Positions 26,730-33,747 of a stretch of DNA of 38,826 nt are shown here, one piece after another. The stretch's first letter is position 1. Each line of letters starts with the position of its first letter. The DNA lies in contig JAHDGD010000022.1 in NCBI GenBank assembly GCA_020627825.1, positions 1-38,826 of the forward strand, read 5' to 3'. This stretch comes from Saprospiraceae bacterium (GTDB lineage Bacteria; Bacteroidota; Bacteroidia; Chitinophagales; Saprospiraceae). The notes under the pieces were generated by a model. That model was not told the origin of the DNA. It saw only the letters and a program-made list of their open reading frames with translations, and did not search any database. The translations under genes and the position numbers were made by a program.

Positions 26730-27132
26730 GTGTAATATTTCGACGAAATTACAATTAATTTGGGTAATCTTGAAATGATTATTTTCAGATATTAAACTGC
26801 TTAAGTGCACGTTATTAATTGCTAGTAACTACAAAAGATCTTCCGATTAAATCCTCATAAACAAATAAATATAAAGCCTTTGAAATGAGTTGCTTAGTCG
26901 ATGTTTCATTCATCTGCTGAACAATGTCTTTTCCTGATCGTCAATCATTAGTCTACAAATTTTATGGGAAAATCAAAGCATTCCACATTCTTCTGCATTG
27001 TTATAATTCAATGTGATAAGTCACATAGAATTATAACGTCTTGAATAAAGTGTTTTCTTAGATTTTTGCGTTCGCAATTAATCCCGGCTTCAAGTTAATA
27101 AGTCGTACCTTTACAAGGATAAAAGAGCTACA
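26730..27132. other. Divergent regulatory region ppk2/ypdA
   Basis: About 400 bp with no gene. The main content is the 38-bp palindrome at 27000-27037 and TTGCGTTCGCAA (27066-27077), a perfect 12-base palindrome. TACCTTTA (27106-27113), 20 bp before the ypdA ATG, is one base from the -7 consensus. Confidence 0.6.
27000..27037. promoter_or_regulatory. 38-bp palindrome with Crp/Fnr-type core
   Basis: Arms GTTATAATTC (27000-27009) and GAATTATAAC (27028-27037) match perfectly. Inner arms ATGTGA (27011-27016) and TCACAT (27021-27026) are separated by TAAG, and only the base pair 27010/27027 is mismatched. The core TGTGA-N4-TCACA resembles Crp/Fnr-family operators, with Fnr-like spacing. It lies 95 bp before ypdA, whose downstream neighbour is a Crp/Fnr regulator. 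Confidence 0.7.
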
Positions 27133-28101
27133 ATGGAACAGTATGATGTAATAATAATTGGAGGCGGACCAACAGGAATAAATTGTGGCATTGAATGCCA
27201 GAAACAAGGTTTACGTTATATCATTTTAGAAAAAGGAGTACTTGTAAATTCTATTTATAACTTCCCTGTAAATATGACCTTCTTTTCAACTTCTAAAAAG
27301 CTTGAAATTGGCGGAATACCTTTTATTTCTCATAATGATAAACCGACAAGAAGAGAAGCTCTAGAATACTATCGACGTATAATGGAAGCTTATAATCTAC
27401 ATATTCGTTTTGATTCCTTTGTAGAAAATGTGACAGGAAAGGAAGGTGCATTTATCGTAAAATATCACAAAGAAAGTATATCTGGTACATCAATTGTCAT
27501 TTGCACTGGATTCTATGATACTCCTCGTCTACTTAACGTCCCTGGAGAAGAGCTACCAAAAGTAAAACATTATTACGATGATGTCCATTTGTACTTAAAA
27601 AAAGATATTGTCGTGATAGGGGGAGCAAATTCTGCCTGTGATGTTGCTCTTGAATGTCTACAAAAAGGTGCAAATGTAACAATGGTAGTGAGAGGTCCTG
27701 AATTATATGAACGGGTAAAATACTGGATTCTACCAAATATCAAAAACAGAATTAAAGAAGGTTCTATCAAAGCTTACTTCAATAGTAAGGTTTCGCATAT
27801 TTATGAAGATCGAATAGATATTCAAACTCCTGAAGAGCGAATTCAACTGAAGAATGATTATGTGCTTGCGATGACAGGTTATACACCTGATATGAAGTGG
27901 TTAAAAAACATTGGCATTGAAATAGATGAAAATGAGAAAAAACCAGTAATTTCAGAACATCTAGAATCCTCAGTAAAAGGAATTTTCCTAGCAGGAGTGG
28001 TTGTAGGAGGAGAACAAACAAGCACCTATTTTATAGAAAATACAAGACATCATCCCGAAATCATTATGAAACGCATCAAAGAATGTAATTCCGTAAAATA
28101 A
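27133..28101 (+). CDS. ypdA: YpdA-type FAD/NAD(P)-binding oxidoreductase
   Basis: A 322-residue flavoprotein. The N-terminal FAD-binding loop is GGGPTG (10-15) in DVIIIGGGPTGINCG. A second dinucleotide loop is VVIGGANSACDVALEC (about 156-171). The stretch VNMTFFSTSKKLEIGGIPF is typical of YpdA. In Firmicutes YpdA/Bdr reduces bacillithiol disulfide; Bacteroidota carrying bacillithiol genes often have this protein, but no bsh gene is in this window. A large palindrome upstream and an adjacent Crp/Fnr gene suggest redox-linked regulation. A convergent terminator hairpin follows. Confidence 0.85.
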   Translation: MEQYDVIIIGGGPTGINCGIECQKQGLRYIILEKGVLVNSIYNFPVNMTFFSTSKKLEIGGIPFISHNDKPTRREALEYYRRIMEAYNLHIRFDSFVENVTGKEGAFIVKYHKESISGTSIVICTGFYDTPRLLNVPGEELPKVKHYYDDVHLYLKKDIVVIGGANSACDVALECLQKGANVTMVVRGPELYERVKYWILPNIKNRIKEGSIKAYFNSKVSHIYEDRIDIQTPEERIQLKNDYVLAMTGYTPDMKWLKNIGIEIDENEKKPVISEHLESSVKGIFLAGVVVGGEQTSTYFIENTRHHPEIIMKRIKECNSVK

Positions 28102-28117
28102 CGTGAATAAAATAAAA

Positions 28118-28149
28118 AAAGAGACTGAATACCTCTAAACAGTCTCTTT
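28118..28149. terminator. Convergent hairpin between ypdA and Crp/Fnr gene
   Basis: AAAGAGACTG (28118-28127) and CAGTCTCTTT (28140-28149) form a perfect 10-bp stem with a 12-base loop. An A-run precedes it, so on the minus strand it is a stem plus T-run and would end the Crp/Fnr transcript. On the plus strand it may end ypdA less efficiently. Confidence 0.7.
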
Positions 28150-28207
28150 ACATTACTAACCTAAGTTAATTGAACAAAACATTAACTCTAACTAAACCTA
28201 TCTTGAT

Positions 28208-28912
28208 TTATGCCAAGCTTGCAATATCTCTTATTAAGATGCTATTTCGCTTGAAATAAATTTTATTTGTCTTTCTTAAATCGTTTAAAATGGATGTTAC
28301 AGTTTGTCTAGAAGTCCCAGTATAATTCGCAATGTCTTGCTGTGTCATACTATGTTTTATCAACATTTCCATCCCAACTTTTCTTCCTTTGTGAACTGCA
28401 TTATATTTTAAAAAATCAATTATTCTTTTCCTTGCATCATCGACAATTAGCCCTGCCACTCTTTGCTGAGTACGTTTTAGCTTTTTGGTAAGAAGTCCTA
28501 TAAATGCTTCATTAACTTCCCAGTATCGTTGTACAAGTCCTCTTAAATCATCAACATGAATCTTGACCAAAATTACTTCTGGGTCAATTACTTTTGCATA
28601 ATCATTTCGGATGCCTTCTTTAGAAAACACCTCTTCACCTACTAAGTTATCAGGGTATAATATATTTTTAATCACTTCTTTTCCAGTCGTAGAAAGTGTG
28701 TATTGTTTTACACTTCCTTTTTGGATGAAGTAAATAAATTTATCTTGATCTCCTTTTTTATATATGTGACTTCCTTTATAAAGTACAACTTGTTCGGTAT
28801 ACTTTTTAAGCTCACTTTGTTGATGTTCACTCAAGCATTCAAAAAAACCGAGTTGAATATCCACATCTGTGCTGGTTAAGGTTTTTCTTTTCACAAATTC
28901 TAATGATTCCAT
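28208..28912 (-). CDS. Crp/Fnr-family transcriptional regulator
   Basis: A 234-residue protein. The cyclic-nucleotide-binding fold covers about 20-140 (KGSHIYKKGDQDKFIYFIQKG, then the SVKQYTL strand). The C-terminal winged helix is MTQQDIANYTGTSRQTVTSILNDL (about 190-213). There is no N-terminal cysteine cluster for an Fnr-type Fe-S centre, and I see no obvious cAMP pocket signature, so the effector is unknown. Homologues often control redox, oxygen or nitrosative responses. A TGTAA-N6-TTACA palindrome lies just upstream of its start, and a TGTGA-N4-TCACA palindrome upstream of ypdA. Confidence 0.9.
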   Translation of the reverse strand: MESLEFVKRKTLTSTDVDIQLGFFECLSEHQQSELKKYTEQVVLYKGSHIYKKGDQDKFIYFIQKGSVKQYTLSTTGKEVIKNILYPDNLVGEEVFSKEGIRNDYAKVIDPEVILVKIHVDDLRGLVQRYWEVNEAFIGLLTKKLKRTQQRVAGLIVDDARKRIIDFLKYNAVHKGRKVGMEMLIKHSMTQQDIANYTGTSRQTVTSILNDLRKTNKIYFKRNSILIRDIASLA

Positions 28913-28936
28913 TTTGAAGTTTAATATTCTTTCTAT

Positions 28937-28954
28937 ATGTAAGACACCTTACAT
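28937..28954. promoter_or_regulatory. TGTAA-N6-TTACA palindrome upstream of Crp/Fnr gene
   Basis: ATGTAAG (28937-28943), ACAC and CTTACAT (28948-28954) form a perfect 7+7 inverted repeat. It starts 25 bp upstream of the regulator's start codon. The Crp-type half-site arrangement and position suit autoregulation. Confidence 0.6.
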
Positions 28955-29223
28955 TAAATTGAACCCCTAGCAATTAAATCAAAAAAAAGAAAACGAATTT
29001 ACAACACACTGAACTACAGTTACTTAAAAACAAAATCAAATGTGTTAAAAAAGTGAATTCGTTAAATGTGAGCAGAAAATGATGGCAAAAAGCAAATATT
29101 CAACTCCTTATAAGTTACTAGAATGATCTCAATTATTTAGCTCACGTCTTGAAGAAAAGATGAGTAAGATGGGTCAAAATTGAATAAGAAAAATACAATA
29201 GGTATGATTCTATACCATTAAAA

Positions 29224-29252
29224 AATTAGAATGTAGAGACTACATTCTAATT
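29224..29252. repeat. 12-bp perfect inverted repeat
   Basis: AATTAGAATGTA (29224-29235) and TACATTCTAATT (29241-29252) are separated by GAGAC. On the minus strand Ts follow the stem, as in an AT-rich terminator. The ATGTA...TACAT core also resembles the operator at 28937. Confidence 0.65.
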
Positions 29253-29348
29253 ACAAATAGGATATTTTGACCTACAATATAAAGGAATAGCACTAGCTAT
29301 TTCGATTACATTTACAAATGTTAACTCTGTAATAAACCAAATCTTTTT

Positions 29349-29517
29349 AACACGAATATGCATTAGACAATCTATTACAGGCATAAAATGCGTCAAAGCC
29401 AATGCTTCGCTGGCGTTTTCAGATGAACCAAAGCGATGATATGATAAATCTTCCGAATCGCTTGATTTTACAGTATTTTAAGCCCTCATAACAAAGCTCT
29501 AATACATATTTCGGGTT
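29349..29517 (-). mobile_element. 168-bp inverted-repeat element, copy B
   Basis: The ends AACACGAATATGCATTAGA (29349-29367) and, on the minus strand, AACCCGAAATATGTATTAGA (29517-29498) are inverted relative to each other. Blocks GGAAGATT, TGGTTCATC and AAAACGC lie on the minus strand at offsets 63, 87 and 98 from 29517, exactly as in copy A. Only short stop-interrupted frames occur. It is likely a non-autonomous mobile element, possibly moved by a RAYT-type transposase. Confidence 0.7.
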
Positions 29518-29929
29518 TAATTAAATTCCCTATTTCTTCGTTACATCCCAACCAAAACATCAAGTTTCGATTCACTTCTTATTTCGACTTCAACGTTGAA
29601 ATTCTTGCCAATGCAAGAACAGTTGTTCATTCACAGTACCCCTGTTAAGTTTACGTTTTTCAATTTGAACTAGAAAAATTATTTGACAAAATCTATAGGG
29701 TTTTTATAAAATTAAATTTAGGTAAGAAAAACAATCAATTTGCGATTTGGTAATACTGGACTCAGTTTACTATACACTAGTTATATATTATGAAGTGCCC
29801 ATTGGAATTAAAAGAATCATGGATTAGAAATTATATCAGGAATCTGATAGAGGGACAAATTTTAGCAATAAAGTACTAGCTGAAATGCATCAGCAATAAA
29901 AAATTATAAGAAAATGAATGAAAAAGTAA

Positions 29930-30832
29930 TTACTCTTTAAATGGTAATGTATGTACTGTAGAGCTAAATCCACTGAATAGTCCAATACCATCATCAATAT
30001 TTGTGTAATTTACTACAGGTTCAGACAATGGAGCATAAGTACTTTCGATTTCCTTAGCTAAAGTGAAATGATATCTGTAATGGTCTTCTGTAACCGTTTT
30101 TAATTTTAAATATACACCTTCATTGATATCTAATAAATTAACATCAATCGTAGCTTGAAGATTCAAAAATGCAAACTGACTATTTAATTCTTTTGACTCA
30201 ATTAATATTGACTTTCGTTCAGGTAGTGGTAATACTCCCTTTACTGAATGAATTGGTTGAATTGAAATCTTTTTGAAACTTGTATCATCATTAGGATCAA
30301 TAACATAGGCCTCAACTTCAAAATATCTATGGCTTTCGTCTGTTGAAATCTTTATATCCTTGTCAATGATGTAATCGTTAGATTCCTGATAAGATCTATC
30401 TTCAATATCTTCTAAAGCTATAAAATCTTTAGGTTCTGGGATAAAAGTTGTTGCAGTAACTTTCTTAATATCTGAATGACCTTTAAGGTTTGTAGTGATT
30501 GTGTAGAATGTCCCTGTATTTATCTCTTGAGCATTATGAGGACTTACAAATAATCCAGTGACGGGATTATATCTGAAAGAAGGATCTAGCAGTACATTAC
30601 CTTCTCTTAATTCTAAATTAAACTCAGTCGTAAGTGTTGGATTAATTTCAGGAGTTAAATCACTCAAACCAATTGCAGTAGAATACTTAAATGCTATATC
30701 TTGGTTTGGTTCAAATTCTGAATAGAAGAAAATTCTTGATTCTGCGCCATCAATTTCAAAATTAGCATCAGATACACAAGAATATTGAGTTCCAACTATA
30801 AGTAATAATATGTAATAATAATATTTGGTCAA
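29930..30832 (-). CDS. DUF4249-like outer-membrane lipoprotein
   Basis: A 300-residue lipoprotein. The signal peptide has a lipobox-like TQYSC (Cys19). After it the protein is beta-rich (SRIFFYSEFEPNQDIAFKYS, TFYTITTNLKG, ATTFIPEPKD), consistent with the DUF4249 lipoproteins that accompany TonB-dependent receptors. It is the last gene of the sigma-FecR-receptor cluster, 216 bp after the receptor. That gap carries an ACATATTA-N10-TAATATGT palindrome. It probably helps the receptor capture a ligand at the cell surface; the ligand is unknown. Confidence 0.65.
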   Translation of the reverse strand: MTKYYYYILLLIVGTQYSCVSDANFEIDGAESRIFFYSEFEPNQDIAFKYSTAIGLSDLTPEINPTLTTEFNLELREGNVLLDPSFRYNPVTGLFVSPHNAQEINTGTFYTITTNLKGHSDIKKVTATTFIPEPKDFIALEDIEDRSYQESNDYIIDKDIKISTDESHRYFEVEAYVIDPNDDTSFKKISIQPIHSVKGVLPLPERKSILIESKELNSQFAFLNLQATIDVNLLDINEGVYLKLKTVTEDHYRYHFTLAKEIESTYAPLSEPVVNYTNIDDGIGLFSGFSSTVHTLPFKE

Positions 30833-30949
30833 AGCTTAGGTTAAGTTCTTTGTAAATATGACGTCCATTTTATGAAATGTCACATACTTTCTAAATAAAC
30901 TTTATTTTTTTTTGAATAAAATTAATTCAATTAATCTTAAGTGGGTATT

Positions 30950-30957
30950 CAAAAGTA
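30950..30957 (-). promoter_or_regulatory. Possible -7 element of lipoprotein gene
   Basis: TACTTTTG (30957-30950, minus) matches TAnnTTTG and lies 118 bp upstream of the lipoprotein start. No -33 element at the usual distance was seen. Confidence 0.35.
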
Positions 30958-31023
30958 CGATATTTTTCCAATAAATTTCTGTATTTCAGCAAGTTTTAAC
31001 ATTTAAAGAACAAAAACCATGCC

Positions 31024-31049
31024 ACATATTAAAATATTCTTTAATATGT
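31024..31049. promoter_or_regulatory. ACATATTA-N10-TAATATGT palindrome, copy 1
   Basis: ACATATTA (31024-31031) and TAATATGT (31042-31049) are separated by 10 bases, and the perfect pairing extends inward to 10+10. It touches the receptor stop codon. The same arms and spacing recur upstream of the sigma gene (35472-35497). Confidence 0.55.
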
Positions 31050-33673
31050 TAAAATTCTAAGCTATAAGACACATTAGGTAAAATGGGAAAAATCGTGATT
31101 TGCTTCAAACTAAATTCTGTTGGCGTTTCAAAATCGATGAAATAATAATATGGGTTCTGTTTGTTATATACATTATATGCACCAATGGTGATAACCTGTT
31201 TTCCCCAGTCAAATTCACTCGTTATTCTAGCAGAGATATCAAGTCTATGATAAGTAGGTAGTCGTTGGCCATTTTTATCAGTAAAGGTAATTTGACCCTG
31301 ATTTACTAATTTCGGCAAGGTAATAGGATGACCAGTTGCTAAAACAAATTGAGCATTGAATGAAATATTATCATTCAACGTGTAGACATAAGCTGCATTC
31401 ATTTGGTGCCTTCTATCGAACCGACTAAAAAAAGCATTACCAGCATTAATGTCTTCGAAAAATCTCGTACTGTAGGAAAGTGTATAATTCAGATTAAAGA
31501 AATGTTGCTTATACTCCCCTATCAAACTATTTTCCCATCCATATGCTCTACCTGTACCAACAGGGATATCATTTTCCCAATTTTCATCTTCAATAACAGA
31601 AAATACAGCACCTTCTTTGAGATTTAATATATCCCATAAATACTTGTAGTAAATTTCAGATGTAAAAATAAGTCCTTTGCTTATTTCATAATCAATACCA
31701 CCTGATACCTGAAAAGACTTTTGTGGTCTAATCACATTTGTTGAAGGAATCCAAATGTCGGTTGGTAAGCTAATTCCACTACTTGCGAGCAAATGCAGAT
31801 ATTGTGTAGTATAATTTGAACTTAGTTTTCCATATAGTTTACTTGTCATTTTTCCTTTTAGTGAAACTCTCGGTTGAATAGAAAAATAATTTCTTCTATT
31901 TGCATTAATCAAACTTAATCTAGCACCTGCATTTATAAGCAGCATTCTATATCGATATTCATGTTCATAGTATGCTTCCAGTTCATTTGCTAACCGTTCT
32001 TCAGTTGTAAAAATATTTTGTAAACTATCACGAAAGTCAAGTGTACTTAATGTTGGATTGATATTTCGAGCGGATAATAAGCCAGGCGAAAAATTATGTC
32101 TAATCCCCAATACACCTGCTTTATATCTGTTCTTATCATCGATGTAGTGATCAATATCCCATCTAAATCCTAAATCATTAATTCGTGTATTATATAAGCT
32201 AACCGTGTTATCAAGAATTTCAGTGAAATTAAGATTATCTCTTTGTAAACGATTCGCATTAAATGCATTAAATGAATAGCTTGTACTAAATAAACTAAGA
32301 TTGCTAAACATGGAATTAGAAAATTGTGAACTCCATCTTATAGCCGCAAGATTATTCCCCCAAGTCCAATCGTATATATCCTCTGTAATACTTGTTAATG
32401 TATCTTGTGTATTTTCAGAAAATGTGAAATCACTAAAACGATCTTGTCCACCGTAGTAACTAATGTATAGTCGATTTTTATTATTAAGAACAAATTGCAG
32501 CTTCGCATTTATATCGTAAAAATAATAGCCTGTTTCTCCTTCTCTATCGGCAGCCTCTTTAATAAAACTAGAAACACCGGAGAGATATGGTTCGAATAAC
32601 GTTCTTCTTGCAGAAAATGTAAAACTCGCTTTATTCCTTATAATAGGGCCTTCAAGAAAAACACTTGATGACAACAGTCCTAGATTTACTTGTCCACCAA
32701 ACTTATTTAGATTTCCTTCTTTTGTTCGAATATCCAAAACTGATGATAATCTTCCACCATAACGAGCTGGAATATGTGCTCGGTAAAATCTTGCACTTTT
32801 AATGGAAGCTTCATCGAAAATTGAAAAAACACCTAATGCATGACTACTATTATAGACTGGAATCCCATCAAGCAAAATCAAGTTATTTTCTACGTTCCCT
32901 CCTCTTACACTATTCCCCCCTATCCCATCAGCACCTGTAGTTACACCGGGAAGTGATTGAATATGTCTGAATATATCCATCTGTCCACCAAATGTTTGCA
33001 TATTTCTTATAGTAGAAAGCTCTGTTGTATTGTAAGTATCATACTCTATAATAGGATCTTCTTTGGATTCATCCACAATAACTACTTCTTCCAGCTGTGT
33101 GTTGGACTTTAGAGGAATACTAAAGTTTTCTTTTCCAAGATCCGACAAAGAAATTAAGGTATCTTTATATCCGAGATAACTAACAACAAGACCTTTTGTA
33201 TCAGCGGGAACATTAATAGAATAAAATCCATATTCATTGGTAGAAACCATTATCTCGCCATCGGGTGTATATAAATATGCAAAAGGTAACCTTTCTCCGG
33301 ATATTCCATCTTCTATGTAACCACTTAATTGTTGCATGGGTACTGAAAAGTCTTTTTCTAGTGGATCATCAGCAATAATAACGAGTTGATTTCCTGAGAT
33401 AATAAACCCTAATCTCCTACTATCAAGTAACACATCCAAAACATCTGCTAAATTTTCATCGCGCACCTGGAGAGTAATATCTGTATATGGCTTGACAAGT
33501 TTAGGGTCGAAAGCAATATTTACACCTGTTTTTTTACTAATGTCAACTAATATTTCAGATAAATCCATTTGGTTGTAGCTAGCAGAAAACCTTACATCCG
33601 TTATGGTGTTTTGGGCTTTAAGCCCAAAAGAAAATGCTACGAAAAGTAATGTGAAAATTACGCTGTTCCTCAT
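31049..33673 (-). CDS. TonB-dependent receptor with STN and CarboxypepD_reg-like domains
   Basis: An 874-residue protein with a signal peptide (FTLLFVAFSFGLKAQN). The STN domain (about 30-105; KKTGVNIAFDPKLVKPYTDI, VLDVLLDSRRLGFII) fits the signalling interface with FecR. The CarboxypepD_reg-like domain (about 115-195) is followed by the plug (GGNSVRGGNVENNLILLDGI, YGGRLSSVLDIRTKEGN) and a C-terminal barrel ending in a Phe (PNVSYSLEF). The architecture is that of FecA-type transducing receptors: binding of a ligand signals to the anti-sigma. The substrate is unknown. The GGGCTTAAAGCCC palindrome encodes the signal-peptide end (33609-33629). A hairpin lies between it and the anti-sigma gene. 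Confidence 0.9.
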   Translation of the reverse strand: MRNSVIFTLLFVAFSFGLKAQNTITDVRFSASYNQMDLSEILVDISKKTGVNIAFDPKLVKPYTDITLQVRDENLADVLDVLLDSRRLGFIISGNQLVIIADDPLEKDFSVPMQQLSGYIEDGISGERLPFAYLYTPDGEIMVSTNEYGFYSINVPADTKGLVVSYLGYKDTLISLSDLGKENFSIPLKSNTQLEEVVIVDESKEDPIIEYDTYNTTELSTIRNMQTFGGQMDIFRHIQSLPGVTTGADGIGGNSVRGGNVENNLILLDGIPVYNSSHALGVFSIFDEASIKSARFYRAHIPARYGGRLSSVLDIRTKEGNLNKFGGQVNLGLLSSSVFLEGPIIRNKASFTFSARRTLFEPYLSGVSSFIKEAADREGETGYYFYDINAKLQFVLNNKNRLYISYYGGQDRFSDFTFSENTQDTLTSITEDIYDWTWGNNLAAIRWSSQFSNSMFSNLSLFSTSYSFNAFNANRLQRDNLNFTEILDNTVSLYNTRINDLGFRWDIDHYIDDKNRYKAGVLGIRHNFSPGLLSARNINPTLSTLDFRDSLQNIFTTEERLANELEAYYEHEYRYRMLLINAGARLSLINANRRNYFSIQPRVSLKGKMTSKLYGKLSSNYTTQYLHLLASSGISLPTDIWIPSTNVIRPQKSFQVSGGIDYEISKGLIFTSEIYYKYLWDILNLKEGAVFSVIEDENWENDIPVGTGRAYGWENSLIGEYKQHFFNLNYTLSYSTRFFEDINAGNAFFSRFDRRHQMNAAYVYTLNDNISFNAQFVLATGHPITLPKLVNQGQITFTDKNGQRLPTYHRLDISARITSEFDWGKQVITIGAYNVYNKQNPYYYFIDFETPTEFSLKQITIFPILPNVSYSLEF
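33609..33629 (-). repeat. GGGCTTAAAGCCC palindrome, copy 4 (signal peptide)
   Basis: The arms TTTTGGGCTT and AAGCCCAAAA flank one central base (33619). On the minus strand it encodes Phe-Gly-Leu-Lys-Ala-Gln-Asn, the cleavage region of the receptor signal peptide. It has the same orientation as the gene. Confidence 0.75.
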
Positions 33674-33678
33674 ATCCG

Positions 33679-33686
33679 TAAAGATA
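33679..33686 (-). promoter_or_regulatory. -7-like TATCTTTA directly before receptor start
   Basis: TATCTTTA (33686-33679) lies five bases before the receptor ATG and resembles TAnnTTTG with a final A. If used, the transcript would be nearly leaderless. It is uncertain and could be chance in AT-rich DNA. Confidence 0.3.
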
Positions 33687-33692
33687 TATAAT

Positions 33693-33728
33693 AAAAAAGC
33701 CTGTCAATATACATTAACAGGCTTTTTT
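33693..33728. terminator. Bidirectional hairpin between FecR and receptor genes
   Basis: AAAAAAGCCTGT (33693-33704) pairs with ACAGGCTTTTTT (33717-33728) across a 12-base loop. It ends 20 bases before the receptor start codon and lies 20 bases after the anti-sigma stop. It looks like an intrinsic terminator separating the sigma/FecR mRNA from the receptor mRNA. Confidence 0.8.
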
Positions 33729-33747
33729 ATCTTTCTTTGTCGTGCTC

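Larger units (their letters stand above)
28955..29929. other. Gene-poor kilobase
   Basis: Between the Crp/Fnr gene and the lipoprotein gene there are about 970 bp without a convincing ORF. It contains a 12+12 bp palindrome (29224-29252), the 168-bp element copy B (29349-29517), a perfect TTCAACGTTGAA (29589-29600) and a TTCTTG-N6-CAAGAA hairpin (29602-29619). Nothing else was recognised; a small RNA is possible. Confidence 0.5.

Noticed and set aside
26730-26810. 27-residue N-terminal extension of the PPK2 protein
   Set aside because: The extension has no family resemblance and the usual PPK2 start (MIELSKISTKPPEG) lies at 26729.
26835-26850. GATCTTCCGATT resembling the AATCTTCCGAATCG block of the 168-bp element
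   Set aside because: The other element blocks and ends are not at the expected offsets, so the short match is probably chance.
30875-30886. ATGTCACAT-like half-site upstream of the lipoprotein gene as a Crp/Fnr operator
   Set aside because: Only one half-site is present; no inverted partner lies at four- or six-base spacing.
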